The notes: a model not told the origin generated them from the letters alone. A stretch of DNA of 64,000 nt from Paenibacillus wulumuqiensis (GCF_000971965.1 NZ_LAQP01000013.1:62001-126000); one strand, 5' to 3'. Counted from the first letter of the stretch, positions 51,099-60,335 are shown. Translations and numbers: made by a program.

Positions 51099-52280
51099 AT
51101 GACTGACAAACGAATCGATCTGTTTATCCGTAATGAAAAGGAAGCCGAGCTGGCCGCATGGGCTGATCGGCTGGCAGTAAAGTTCGCCGAGCGAGCAGCC
51201 AAGCATGATGAGGAAGGCTCGTTTCCTTTTGAGAATTTCCAGGAATTAAAGGAAGCCGGTTATGCCAAACTGACTGTAGCCAGGGAATATGGCGGAGAAG
51301 GACTGGGACTGTATGAATGGCTGCTCGTGCAGGAGCGTATCGCACGCGGAGATGGTTCTACCGCACTGAGTGCCGGCTGGCATGGCGGTATGATGCTGCA
51401 TTTTCGCGAGTCGGACGGCTGGCCGGAGCCGACCTTTTCGGAGTTCTGCCAGGATGTGGTCGCCCATGGCAATATGATTAACAAATTTGCCAGTGAACGC
51501 GGCACAGGCAGTCCGACACGGGGCGGTCGCCCGCAGACCACAGCTGTACGCACAGAGGGAGGCTGGCTGCTGAGCGGCCGGAAGACCTACAGTACACTCA
51601 GTCCGCTGCTGACTGACTTTATCGTCAGTGCCGGCATTGAGGATCAGCCGGAGATTGGTGATTTTCTGGTACGGTCACGGGATGGGATTAGCATCGAAGA
51701 GACATGGAATACACTCGGAATGCGAGCAACCGGCAGCCATGATGTGATTCTGGATCAGGTGTTTGTGCCGGATCGTCAGGTGCTGTCGATCCATCTGCCG
51801 GGTACATCCAAATCAGAGCGGGATGATGGGGATGGCTGGTTGCTGCATATTCCGGCCTGCTACCTCGGCATCGCCTATGCAGCGCGTGATTTTGCACTGG
51901 AATTTGCCGCCAGCTATACGCCCAACAGTCTGAATGAACCGATCGCCACGCTACCGCATATCCGGCAGTGGATCGGTCAGATCGAGAGCGAGCTGCGGCT
52001 GGCGCGTACGCTGATGTACGATGTGGCAGATCGCTGGGATCGTGAACCCGAGCACCGCAAGCATATGCGTCCTGACTTTGGACTGGTTAAATACAATGCG
52101 GTTCATCTTGCCAATCAGGTCGTCGACAAAGCGATGAAAATCGTCGGCGGAGCCGCTCTATCCAGAAATCTGCCGCTGGAACGCCTGTATCGCGATGTCC
52201 GCGCAGGACTGCATAATCCTCCGATGGAAGATGCAGTCCTGCAGACGCTGGCACGGACTGCGCTGGAGGAATTGTCCTGA
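51099..52280 (+). CDS. Acyl-CoA dehydrogenase-fold flavoprotein, possibly monooxygenase-like
   Basis: A 393-aa protein of the acyl-CoA dehydrogenase superfamily. It shows LTVAREYGGEGLGLYEWLLVQE (about 55), INKFASERGTGSPTRGG, and the beta-domain marks TLGMRATGSHDVILDQVFVP (about 205-225). The C-terminal region ends ERLYRDVRAGLHNPPMEDA. The YEGT-type motif carrying the catalytic glutamate of many acyl-CoA dehydrogenases is not seen there; the LHNPP motif resembles flavin monooxygenases such as DszC/SfnC. The substrate is unknown. GGAGAGG precedes the ATG. It has no obvious operon partner. Confidence 0.8.
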   Translation: MTDKRIDLFIRNEKEAELAAWADRLAVKFAERAAKHDEEGSFPFENFQELKEAGYAKLTVAREYGGEGLGLYEWLLVQERIARGDGSTALSAGWHGGMMLHFRESDGWPEPTFSEFCQDVVAHGNMINKFASERGTGSPTRGGRPQTTAVRTEGGWLLSGRKTYSTLSPLLTDFIVSAGIEDQPEIGDFLVRSRDGISIEETWNTLGMRATGSHDVILDQVFVPDRQVLSIHLPGTSKSERDDGDGWLLHIPACYLGIAYAARDFALEFAASYTPNSLNEPIATLPHIRQWIGQIESELRLARTLMYDVADRWDREPEHRKHMRPDFGLVKYNAVHLANQVVDKAMKIVGGAALSRNLPLERLYRDVRAGLHNPPMEDAVLQTLARTALEELS

Positions 52281-52398
52281 TAACAGCTCGTTCAGAACGC
52301 GGGTATAACGATATCCTTATTTCTGCAGAGCATCGGAGCAGCCTATCCAGAGCCAACTTCTCCGGAACAGCTTGCCCAGATAGCGGAAGCAGAGCACA

Positions 52399-52440
52399 GC
52401 ACAAACAGCCCCAATGAATGTCATTTGAGGCGGTTTGTGC
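52399..52440. terminator. Hairpin after the flavoprotein gene
   Basis: GCACAAAC-A-GCC pairs with GGC-G-GTTTGTGC around an 18-base loop; only a weak T-rich tail follows. It separates the convergent flavoprotein and YjfB genes. Confidence 0.5.
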
Positions 52441-52518
52441 TATTCCCAAATTCGGATTGAAGCATGTCAAGCCGTCTGAAATATGTCTGAAATAATCGCT
52501 GTCCGCAGACAGAATCAC

Positions 52519-52695
52519 TCAGGCACGAATGTCCAGACTTTTGCCAAGATTCGGATGCGGAGCTTGCTGGAGCATCTGAGCCATTTGTTGACCTTGCTGT
52601 TCCATCATATCTTTTGATAAAGACATGACCTGGATTCCGGCGGCCTGAGCTACAGAAGCCTGGCTCATTGCCATTGACAAAGCAGGGATATCCAT
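52519..52695 (-). CDS. YjfB-family putative motility peptide
   Basis: A 58-aa peptide with the family start MDIPALSMAMSQASVAQAA and end HPNLGKSLDIRA. The middle is Gln/Met-rich (KDMMEQQGQQMAQMLQQ). This matches the YjfB family found in flagellated Bacillales, expressed with motility genes. AAAGGAGG lies nine bases before the ATG on the minus strand. The short length makes it easy to miss. The exact function is unknown; the nearest chemotaxis genes are the two receptors at the other end of the window. Confidence 0.88.
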   Translation of the reverse strand: MDIPALSMAMSQASVAQAAGIQVMSLSKDMMEQQGQQMAQMLQQAPHPNLGKSLDIRA

Positions 52696-53104
52696 GGATG
52701 CTTCCTCCTTTCCTGCCTAAGACAGGGCATAGTATGGTTATCGGCTGCAAAAGTACAAATGATTAATAGCAGCAAACACCGAAGCGCGAATAAGCAGACA
52801 AAGAAAACTACAATCGATCGAATGGGCTCTCTGCTCACCTTTTCGTTAATCCTTCGCTGATTTCATATGATTTTCAAGCACAAATAAGGTTATTTTCGGA
52901 GGGGATGGTTAAAATAATTACATACCCCTTTAAATATATATTTTGCATAGACCCTGTCCTCGATAAGGCAGGGTTCTTTTTTATACCAATATTTACACAA
53001 ATAGTGGAATAAATTTACATAAAATGATTTAAGTTTTAAATATAATGTTTTAAACTAATCTAGGTTTTCCTGATTTACCAATAAAATGGAAGAGAGATGA
53101 TGAG
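52696..53104. other. Intergenic region with an orphan terminator
   Basis: About 410 bases between the YjfB and NucB genes. The only clear element is the plus-strand terminator at 52951-52982, described separately. A short frame opening at 52904 runs through that hairpin and is unlikely to be a gene. Confidence 0.4.
52951..52982 (+). terminator. Orphan terminator upstream of nucB
   Basis: ACCCTG (52951-52956) pairs with CAGGGT (52969-52974), inner CCT/AGG pair, then a run of T. No plus-strand gene ends within ~670 bases upstream, so a small RNA or an attenuator of nucB is possible. Confidence 0.65.
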
Positions 53105-53533
53105 ATGAAAAAAGTATGGATGACGGTAACAATGCTGGTGATGATGATGACATTGCCGGTAGTGCTTCAGGGTGAAGCACAAATACATAAGGTATACGCG
53201 GCAGCAGCTTACGATTATACGCTGAATTTCCCTACCGATCGTTACCCGGAGACAGCCGACCATATTCGTGATGCGATTGCAGAGGGCCATTCGGCTGTAT
53301 GTACGATCGACCGGACAGGCGCGAGTGAGCGTCGTGAAGATTCCTTGAGAGGCGTACCGACCAAATCCGGCTATGACCGCGACGAATGGCCGATGGCGAT
53401 GTGTCTGGAAGGCGGTACCGGTGCAGATATCCGTTATGTGACCCCTTCGGATAACCGCGGTGCCGGATCATGGGTAGGCAACCGACTGGAGAATTACCCG
53501 GATGGTACAAAAGTGAAATTTATCGTGAACTAA
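53105..53533 (+). CDS. nucB: Secreted DNA nuclease, NucB type
   Basis: A 142-aa secreted DNase. A signal peptide covers about residues 1-32 ([20 protein letters not shown]...YAAA). The mature domain matches Nuc[38 protein letters not shown] and [18 protein letters not shown] with the acidic active-site residues. The last block is [14 protein letters not shown]. Two cysteines may form a disulphide. In Bacillus, NucB is made by mother cells during sporulation and degrades extracellular DNA. The ribosome site is a modest AGAGAG. Confidence 0.93.
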   Translation: MKKVWMTVTMLVMMMTLPVVLQGEAQIHKVYAAAAYDYTLNFPTDRYPETADHIRDAIAEGHSAVCTIDRTGASERREDSLRGVPTKSGYDRDEWPMAMCLEGGTGADIRYVTPSDNRGAGSWVGNRLENYPDGTKVKFIVN

Positions 53534-53548
53534 TAACATATGAAAGGC

Positions 53549-53611
53549 AAACACCTTCAGCAGAAGTCCCTATCCAATGACAGGGAACAGATTGCTGAAG
53601 GTGTTTTTTTC
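53549..53611. terminator. Terminator between convergent nucB and propeller-protein genes
   Basis: AACACCTTCAGCA pairs with TGCTGAAGGTGTT with an inner TCCCT/AGGGA stem, followed by seven T on the plus strand. Confidence 0.85.
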
Positions 53612-53638
53612 TATTGGCAAGTTTGGGTAGCTGTAGCC

Positions 53639-56600
53639 TTAATCTTTGAATGGAAGCTGATCAAGACTATATTCATATGATTGTCTGAATTGCATGCTGC
53701 TTACATAACCATATCCATCAGCGAGGAAGGAAATCGCCTCATCACCAAACTGATTGTCGATGGTTGTGAACTTTTGGGGTGTCAGAGGCAGCGTGTTCAG
53801 TTGAGCGGCAGTGGCTTTGTATATTTTGAATCCGTCTGCAATAACGTATAGATTCCCGTTTCGGCTAAACTCGATGTCATAGGTGGCTGTCGGGAATTCG
53901 ACAACCGGTATAGCACTCTGGAAGGAGGTTCCTTTCAGACGTACAACTTTGCCTGTAGTCACATGCGTCTTTTTATTGGTAAAGGAAGCAGCTGCATACA
54001 GGTTACCTCGTTTATCCCAGTCCAGACCGGTAATCTGCACAGAATATCCTTTGACTTCTGCATCGGTAAATGGCTTGAATGTCTGACTATGGCGCATCAG
54101 TTCATTATGGGACAACACCGCTCCTTCTTTAACATAGCGGGCATCCAGTTTGTAGAACATATTCTCATAACCGGAGCGGGAGAAGAAAATGTCTCCATGA
54201 TCATTGACGGTTACCGCTTTGCCATTGGGAAGATCGGCAATTTTGGTTTTGACCAGAGTGGAGGTAGAGATTTTGAGTAGCCCGTAATTGGGATTCTGTT
54301 CACTTGCTTCGCTGGTCAGATACAGATCTTTATTATTGCTTCCCATTCCTTTGATCGCATCTACATCCCAATCGGATAAAAAAACGGGCAATGGCTTAAT
54401 ACGGACAAAGCGTACTTTCTCCAGAGCGCTGATACCGGCAGAATTAACCGCATTATAATGAACCGTATATATTCCTGGCGTATGCACATCAATTTTTGGA
54501 ACCATTTTACCTTTAAAGGAGTACGTAATGGTTTTTTTGAAATCGGAATACGTATCATCGTCTACTGTAAATCCCCGTTCGTAATACAGATCATCCTGAA
54601 ATTGCGAAATTTTTTCCTTATCGATAGCAATGACAGGTCGGGATGCCGGGAAAATACGGTGGATCTGCGCACTATCAACTATATAGGATTTGCCGTCAGG
54701 CAGGAACAAAAAGTCTCTTGCACTATCAGTTTGGGAATCCTTGTGTTTATAAATGTTTACTTTATCCGCAGTTATTGGCCATTTGCCATTCAGGCTGTCT
54801 GCAGTAATTCTATTGATTCCTTGTGTGAATAGCGAATTCCAGCTATTTCCCCAATAATCCATAAAATAAAGATTACCTTTAGTATCAAAAGCAATGTGTG
54901 ATGTAGGTTCATTATTGGCCAGAAGCGGAATCCACTTTCCGGAATTTACATTCCATTTGAAAATCGTTCTGCCTGCTTTCACTGGGACAGTAGTGGAGAC
55001 GTACAACTCATCCTGCGGACTGATTGCAATTTCCAGAGAGGACCCGCTGTACAACCCTTCAGAAGGGAATGCAGCATAATTTGTACTGATCCGGCTGAAT
55101 TCCGCTGCCGTTACAGGAGTGGTCGGCATATCCTCAGCCGCTACCTTTTTAACAGATGCTTTATCCATATCATCAAGGGTAGTGTAATAGAGGTTGCCTG
55201 AGGAATCCAGAGCGACAGAGAAAAAGAATGTATTGGACTTGGTTACGATTGATGTGATCTGGCGTGTGGCAAGGGACACTTTGGATAATCCGTACATTCC
55301 CTGTGCAAAATACACATATCCATCATGATAGTCTACACTCCATGGAGCGGTAATATTCAGATTTTCCAGTCGGTAATGATCCTCTTCAATCCCTTCAGGA
55401 AAAGCAGGCTCGCTAAAAGGTGTTTTTTGTATATCTGTGAATACATACGTACCATTGATGCTATCATTGCTGGTATATACTTCACCATTCGGCAAAATAG
55501 CAATACCGACACCTGAGAAGGTAGGATAATTGTCACTTAGCTTTTCGGTATCGAGGTTTGGTTGGAAATCCAGCAATTGTGTGGCTGTTATACGGTGAAT
55601 ATAAGATTCCAGCAAAAGCAAATTGCCGGAAGGGCCGAATGATATATCCTTTATTATATAAGGGATGTTTACAACCGGGTCGGTAACTTTCAGATCCTCG
55701 GCATCTGTTCGTGCCAGTATGGAAACAGGATCCACATCTCTTTCTTTTGTTAATGCTATATACAATTTTCCATCTTTATCAAAATCAAGACCTGTTATCC
55801 AGCCATTCGCCCATACTTGTCCTTCTGTAAAGGGCATGAAATACTCCGCACGAGATAAAAACTGTTCCGAAGTCAAAGGTACAGACGTGTTAAGATAACG
55901 GGCATCCACTTTTCCGATCTGTTTGCTTTTAGGGAGAACGAAGTACAGATTACCTGCCGTATCTACTGTCAGCGCACTAAACAACTGTTTTGTATCCACC
56001 AATAGAGAGCGCTTGTAATCGGATAAAGAGACTTTATAAATGCCTGTTCGTTGGGACTGATCAGAGATGGGACCATTGGCTACATATAGATTTCCATTGG
56101 CATAATCCATCGTTTTTGGATTTCTCAGATCAATTTCGGATAGATCTTTGGGTAGCGGCTTAACGGTAACGATTTGCGTTTGGGTGTCTGCTGCAAGACC
56201 ATCAGCATTTATGGCATTGTAATAAACCGTATACTCTCCCGGCAGGGAAGTGTCCAGACGGGATACAGGTTGTCCGTCCAGCGTATAGGTAAGCTCCAGA
56301 GGAATGTCACCGTATTTTTCATCTTCCACGATCGCTCCTCTTTCAACATAGGGCTCATTTTGGAACAGTTCGATTGCTTCAGAATTATTCAAAATGATCC
56401 GCGGCTTGGAATCGGGAAAAGGCGCAAAAATAGATTGGCTATCTGCCACATAGACCCTCCCATTGGGAAGGATAACAAATCCATAAATATGCATGGACTT
56501 ATGGAAGTACGGTTTGGGCGTTTCTTCGGAAACGGGTAGATTCTTGAGTGCACTGCCCGGAATTCGATTTAATTGATCCATTACATACGGAGGTTCGTGC

Positions 56601-57391
56601 TCATAGTAGCCAACCAACTGAACCTGCAGATTTCCTTGAGGGTCAAAAGCGATAGCTTTGATACTCATGGATTGGTCCTCAATAACCTTATAAAATTTTT
56701 GTTTAGAAGAATCCCATTTGAGCAATCCTGTAAGTTCAGGACCCAAGCTGGTATAGTACTTGTTAAAAAGAGAGATATACAGTTGATTATCCGGTCCCAT
56801 GGCCAGACCGCTGATTTCTGAATGTTCTGAACCATTGGAAGGAAGGGGTACTTCAGTATAAATGGTACTCTGACTTACAAATTTGTCGGCAGTCAGAGGG
56901 AGCGCTACAGACTTGTTGAACGTAAATTTGTAAACATTCGGATCGGAGCGCAGCGAGTAGTACAGGCTGCCATATGTATCCACCGTCACGGAACGAAAAG
57001 CAACCCGGGCGCTTTTGCCTACCACTCCATGAATCTTGCCTGTCGTCAGGGAGATTCGTGATAATCCGTTCTGACCCTGAGCGACATAAATATATCCGTT
57101 GTAATAGCCCATGCCATAAGGAGTGGCTATAGCGAAATTCTGCAATTGATCATATACATCTTGCTGTACGGACGACGACTCATTTTGCAAAGCGGAGACA
57201 GCCGGCTCTTCCGGAAGAGTGTACACGTCATTATGTACAGCCGGCTTGGCAGGATCATCGGCTACGGCATCTTCCTGCATCGTACCTGTAACTTCTCCCT
57301 CAGGAACGAAGCTTGCCGCAAAAGTTCGGTTGTTCACCATCCCTGTGAGGATTAGACAGAGTACCAATCCCCAAATTAAACCTTTTCTCAT
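53639..57391 (-). CDS. Large secreted beta-propeller / Ig-like protein with internal duplication
   Basis: A 1250-aa exported protein with a signal peptide (about 1-26, GLIWGLVLCLILTGMV...FAAS). Four propeller-like segments (about 75-325, 415-675, 680-940, 1035-1250) contain repeats such as GNLYFVLP, GKLYIALT and GNLYVIAD, similar to SMP-30/NHL-type blades. Two Ig-like DUF5011-type domains (about 331-412 and 945-1030) share the pattern YERG, TYT or TYS, PGxYTVxYNA. The order propeller-Ig-propeller occurs twice, so the gene arose by internal duplication. No sortase motif or S-layer domain is seen. GGAGGAATT precedes the ATG. It may bind surface or extracellular ligands; function unknown. Confidence 0.8.
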   Translation of the reverse strand: MRKGLIWGLVLCLILTGMVNNRTFAASFVPEGEVTGTMQEDAVADDPAKPAVHNDVYTLPEEPAVSALQNESSSVQQDVYDQLQNFAIATPYGMGYYNGYIYVAQGQNGLSRISLTTGKIHGVVGKSARVAFRSVTVDTYGSLYYSLRSDPNVYKFTFNKSVALPLTADKFVSQSTIYTEVPLPSNGSEHSEISGLAMGPDNQLYISLFNKYYTSLGPELTGLLKWDSSKQKFYKVIEDQSMSIKAIAFDPQGNLQVQLVGYYEHEPPYVMDQLNRIPGSALKNLPVSEETPKPYFHKSMHIYGFVILPNGRVYVADSQSIFAPFPDSKPRIILNNSEAIELFQNEPYVERGAIVEDEKYGDIPLELTYTLDGQPVSRLDTSLPGEYTVYYNAINADGLAADTQTQIVTVKPLPKDLSEIDLRNPKTMDYANGNLYVANGPISDQSQRTGIYKVSLSDYKRSLLVDTKQLFSALTVDTAGNLYFVLPKSKQIGKVDARYLNTSVPLTSEQFLSRAEYFMPFTEGQVWANGWITGLDFDKDGKLYIALTKERDVDPVSILARTDAEDLKVTDPVVNIPYIIKDISFGPSGNLLLLESYIHRITATQLLDFQPNLDTEKLSDNYPTFSGVGIAILPNGEVYTSNDSINGTYVFTDIQKTPFSEPAFPEGIEEDHYRLENLNITAPWSVDYHDGYVYFAQGMYGLSKVSLATRQITSIVTKSNTFFFSVALDSSGNLYYTTLDDMDKASVKKVAAEDMPTTPVTAAEFSRISTNYAAFPSEGLYSGSSLEIAISPQDELYVSTTVPVKAGRTIFKWNVNSGKWIPLLANNEPTSHIAFDTKGNLYFMDYWGNSWNSLFTQGINRITADSLNGKWPITADKVNIYKHKDSQTDSARDFLFLPDGKSYIVDSAQIHRIFPASRPVIAIDKEKISQFQDDLYYERGFTVDDDTYSDFKKTITYSFKGKMVPKIDVHTPGIYTVHYNAVNSAGISALEKVRFVRIKPLPVFLSDWDVDAIKGMGSNNKDLYLTSEASEQNPNYGLLKISTSTLVKTKIADLPNGKAVTVNDHGDIFFSRSGYENMFYKLDARYVKEGAVLSHNELMRHSQTFKPFTDAEVKGYSVQITGLDWDKRGNLYAAASFTNKKTHVTTGKVVRLKGTSFQSAIPVVEFPTATYDIEFSRNGNLYVIADGFKIYKATAAQLNTLPLTPQKFTTIDNQFGDEAISFLADGYGYVSSMQFRQSYEYSLDQLPFKD

Positions 57392-57492
57392 AAAAATTCC
57401 TCCTTTAATTGGTATAAATGTATTACTAAAACTAATATAGCAGCTTATTCTTATAAATGGATATAGGGACTAAGCGGTGTTGTTCATCTTTA

Positions 57493-57548
57493 TAAAAAAA
57501 TCCAGCAGACCCCCACCATATTGTCATAAATGGTGGGGGTCTGCTGGA
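57493..57548 (-). terminator. Strong terminator of the MFS gene
   Basis: A perfect 19-bp stem (57501-57519 with 57530-57548) around a 10-base loop. On the minus strand it is followed by a T run (57493-57500). It stands between the MFS gene and the propeller-protein gene. Confidence 0.9.
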
Positions 57549-57642
57549 AATAGAATGAATTTTGTTTGATAACGGAAAAGCAGTCTGCGCAGGTACCTGC
57601 TGTATAAGAGGTATCAGGCTGAATATTTTTAATTATAAAGCA

Positions 57643-58848
57643 TTATACGGTGCTGTCATTCCATCTCGGCGGTTTGACCCGCATGGCCAGAAGGAAGCAG
57701 ACGCATAATACAACAGTTGCCAGTACATAAGGATAATTAATATCCAGATCGAATAATGCACCTGCTACAACCGGCCCGGCAATATTACCAAGGCTGGTAT
57801 AAGCCGAATTCAGACCGGCGATATAACCCTGCTCGTCTCCGGCATTCTGGGACAGCTGGGTACCAATCGCCGGTCGCAAAATATCCATAGCCAGAAAGAC
57901 GGCAAATGTAACGACAAAGATCAGGAAGTACGTATGCACTAGCAGTGTCAGTGAGATGAACAACGCCGAAGCAATCAGACAGATCACGATCAGTCGCTGT
58001 CCGCCGAACCGGTTGATCATCCAGCCAAATATGGTCGCCTGTACGACGGCACCGGCGATGGAGCCAAATGTAATAATGATGGCAATATCCCGCGCGGTAA
58101 AGCCGAACTTGTGATCCACAAACAGCGAGAATACCGTTTCGTAATTCGCCAGTCCGAACGAAGCGACGAACACGATGACCAGACTCAGGAAATAAGGCTT
58201 GCGGTATGATTCCATCAGCTGACGAACCAGACTGCTTCGCGGACCTGCATCCTGTGCGGTAGCCAGCTGCGCCCGGCGTTCCGGACTCAGTGATTCCGGC
58301 AGCAGAATAAAGGTAGCCACCGCAGCGATCAGACCGGCTATAGCTGCTGCGTAAAATGGTACACGAATACCATATTCAGCCAGCAGTCCGCCGATGCCCG
58401 GCCCGATAATAAAGCCGGTTGTAATCGCCGCATTAATAAAGCCCATCCCGGCACCACGTTCTTCATTGGAAGTAATATCCGCTGCATATGCCATAACCGA
58501 TGGCATAATCAGGGCTGCGCCGAGACCGCCGATCATACGTGAGACGAATAGCAGACCCGGTGCATTGGCGATAGCGAACAACCATTCCGAGATGGCAAAA
58601 ATAATCATACCGGCGATGATCAGCTTTTTGCGGCCGACCCGGTCGGACAGACGTCCTGTAAAAGGAGAAAAGACGAGCTGGCTGATCGAGAATGCCGCGA
58701 CCATCAAGCCCAGAATGCTGCCTCCGATATGCAGCTCGTTCATATAGGTTGGCATGATCGGAATGACCAGACCAATCCCGGTAAAGACGAGAAAAATGTT
58801 AAACATGAGCAGCAGCAATGCTGCCCGGTTGCGTAATAAGAGTGCCAT
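57643..58848 (-). CDS. MFS drug/metabolite exporter
   Basis: A 401-aa, 12-helix major facilitator antiporter of the multidrug (NorA/Blt-like) group. It starts ALLLRNRAALLLLMFNIFLVFTG and has the loop motif GRLSDRVGRKKLI between TM2 and TM3. The antiporter motif in TM5 is GFIIGPGIGGLLA. A GTGGAGG site makes ATG 58848 the start; the upstream ATG at 58863 overlaps that site. A TetR regulator gene lies upstream on the same strand, 101 bases away, and a matching operator sits between them. The substrate is not known. Confidence 0.9.
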   Translation of the reverse strand: MALLLRNRAALLLLMFNIFLVFTGIGLVIPIMPTYMNELHIGGSILGLMVAAFSISQLVFSPFTGRLSDRVGRKKLIIAGMIIFAISEWLFAIANAPGLLFVSRMIGGLGAALIMPSVMAYAADITSNEERGAGMGFINAAITTGFIIGPGIGGLLAEYGIRVPFYAAAIAGLIAAVATFILLPESLSPERRAQLATAQDAGPRSSLVRQLMESYRKPYFLSLVIVFVASFGLANYETVFSLFVDHKFGFTARDIAIIITFGSIAGAVVQATIFGWMINRFGGQRLIVICLIASALFISLTLLVHTYFLIFVVTFAVFLAMDILRPAIGTQLSQNAGDEQGYIAGLNSAYTSLGNIAGPVVAGALFDLDINYPYVLATVVLCVCFLLAMRVKPPRWNDSTV

Positions 58849-58884
58849 TGTATCCTCCACCATATCATGTATTGATTTTCATAT

Positions 58885-58902
58885 ACTGAACATTCGGTCT
58901 GT
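58885..58902. promoter_or_regulatory. TetR-type operator upstream of the MFS gene
   Basis: ACTGAACATTCGGTCTGT, an 18-base site matching the operator at 59560-59577 in 13 of 18 positions, placed between the tetR and MFS genes. Confidence 0.5.
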
Positions 58903-58948
58903 ATTCATGCATGGGTATACCGGAAGAGAGACAGGTCGTTCGCACCTG

Positions 58949-59548
58949 TCATTTTTCTCTGGCAATTCCGTACAGAAATGTCCGAATGGCAAACTGATAG
59001 CTGTCCAGCATGGTCTCGATTGAAGCATTACGGGACGTCTGACTGAGACCGACCAGAATGCTCTCCAATACCATCGCTTTTTGTTCCACATGGCCTGCCG
59101 CAAATTCACCTGCATCAATGCCTTCCTGAATCAGCTTCCGGTTAAACTGCAGATGTTCGGCCATCATACTGGTCATTTTTTCTTCCACTTCGCTTTTTTG
59201 CTCATCGTTACTGAAGAATTCGTCAGCGGCACGAGTGAGCGGATGATTCAGTTCTTCCTGGATGATCTGCTCGGCCAGGCCGAATAATTTATCGGTTACC
59301 GTAGCATAGGAAGACTGCTTTTCCTGCCATTTATCAAGCCAGTCACGATCCCATTCATTTAATAAATAAAGGAAGAGGCCTTCCTTGCTTTTGAAATGAT
59401 AATAGATGTTGCCTTTGCTGCTGCCTGTGGCGGCGACAATATCTTCGATGGAAGTCGCCTTGTATCCCTTTTGTACGAACAGGCCTCGGGCCGCTTCACT
59501 TATTTTTTTGCGGGTCAATTCACTCTGGGCCTGCTTTTTATTCATCAT
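58949..59548 (-). CDS. TetR-family transcriptional repressor
   Basis: A 199-aa repressor. The N-terminal HTH reads KKISEAARGLFVQKGYKATSIEDIVAATGSSKGNIYYHFKSKEGLF, the standard TetR domain (about 13-58). The C-terminal ligand domain has no signature I recognise. Palindromic operators precede both it and the MFS gene, so it probably represses itself and the exporter, released by the exported compound. GAGGTGAT lies directly before two adjacent ATG codons; the second (59545) has the better spacing. Confidence 0.92.
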   Translation of the reverse strand: MMNKKQAQSELTRKKISEAARGLFVQKGYKATSIEDIVAATGSSKGNIYYHFKSKEGLFLYLLNEWDRDWLDKWQEKQSSYATVTDKLFGLAEQIIQEELNHPLTRAADEFFSNDEQKSEVEEKMTSMMAEHLQFNRKLIQEGIDAGEFAAGHVEQKAMVLESILVGLSQTSRNASIETMLDSYQFAIRTFLYGIAREK

Positions 59549-59559
59549 ATCACCTCAAC

Positions 59560-59577
59560 ACTGAACGTTTGTTCAGT
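59560..59577. promoter_or_regulatory. TetR-type operator upstream of the tetR gene
   Basis: ACTGAACGTTTGTTCAGT, perfect 7-bp arms around four bases, 12 bases before the tetR start. This is a typical TetR/QacR-like autoregulatory site. Confidence 0.75.
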
Positions 59578-59750
59578 ATTGTAGCAAATCCGGCTTGAAC
59601 AAAGCAAGCAGATTATCCGATGATTTTGAAAAAAGGCTGTGATATGATACGATAGCGTCGTAATTTACAGGACAAATGGCCTGCGGCCAGCCTTTGCTTT
59701 CCGTAGGGTACAGTGTCCGATGCTAAATCAGAGAACGGGTGAATAAATAG

Positions 59751-60335
59751 ATGAGAGTCATATCAGGCAGTGCCAAAGGCAGACCGCTCAAAGCGGTACC
59801 CGGGAATGGAACCCGGCCAACAACCGACAAGGTCAAGGAAGCGATTTTCAGTATTATCGGTCCCTATTTTGAAGGAGGAACCGTACTGGATCTGTTCGCC
59901 GGTACCGGTGGACTCGGTATTGAAGCGCTTAGCCGCGGGATGGAACACGGCATATTTATAGATATGGAGTACAAGAGTATTGAAGTGGTCAAAGGCAATC
60001 TCAAAGCGGCCAGCTTCAGTGACCAGGCAGAGGTATACCGCAATGAAGCCGGACGTGCGCTCAAAGTGCTGGCCAAAAAGGAAGCCGCGTTTGATCTGGT
60101 GTTCCTGGACCCGCCTTATCGGATGAAGAACGGCACAGAGCTAATGACCGAGATGCATGAGCGTCATCTGCTCAACCGTGGAGCCACTATCGTGCTGGAG
60201 TTTGAGAGCAGTCATCGTTATCCTGAGCAATTGGAACATTTCCAGGGGGTACGGCAAGCGGTGTATGGCGAGACCACCGTACATGTATATCGATACGAGC
60301 CGGAAGATGAACAAGGAGGTGCGGACAATGAATAA
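59751..60335 (+). CDS. rsmD: 16S rRNA (guanine966-N2)-methyltransferase
   Basis: Methylates G966 of 16S rRNA on the small ribosomal subunit. The 194-aa protein starts MRVISGSAKGRPLKAVPG and has the SAM loop VLDLFAGTGGLGIEALSRG (about 46). The catalytic LVFLDPPYRMKNG (the DPPY motif, about 120) defines N2/N6 base methyltransferases. It overlaps coaD by eight bases, the usual Bacillales arrangement. Confidence 0.96.
   Translation: MRVISGSAKGRPLKAVPGNGTRPTTDKVKEAIFSIIGPYFEGGTVLDLFAGTGGLGIEALSRGMEHGIFIDMEYKSIEVVKGNLKAASFSDQAEVYRNEAGRALKVLAKKEAAFDLVFLDPPYRMKNGTELMTEMHERHLLNRGATIVLEFESSHRYPEQLEHFQGVRQAVYGETTVHVYRYEPEDEQGGADNE

Noticed and set aside
52904-53011. A 35-codon frame starting in the nucB upstream region
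   Set aside because: The G-rich site is only a few bases from the ATG and the frame runs through the terminator hairpin.
60157-60327. N-terminal extension of coaD inside rsmD
   Set aside because: CoaD proteins start at the PGSFDPVT region; ATG 60328 has a strong AAGGAGGTG site, the upstream codon has none.
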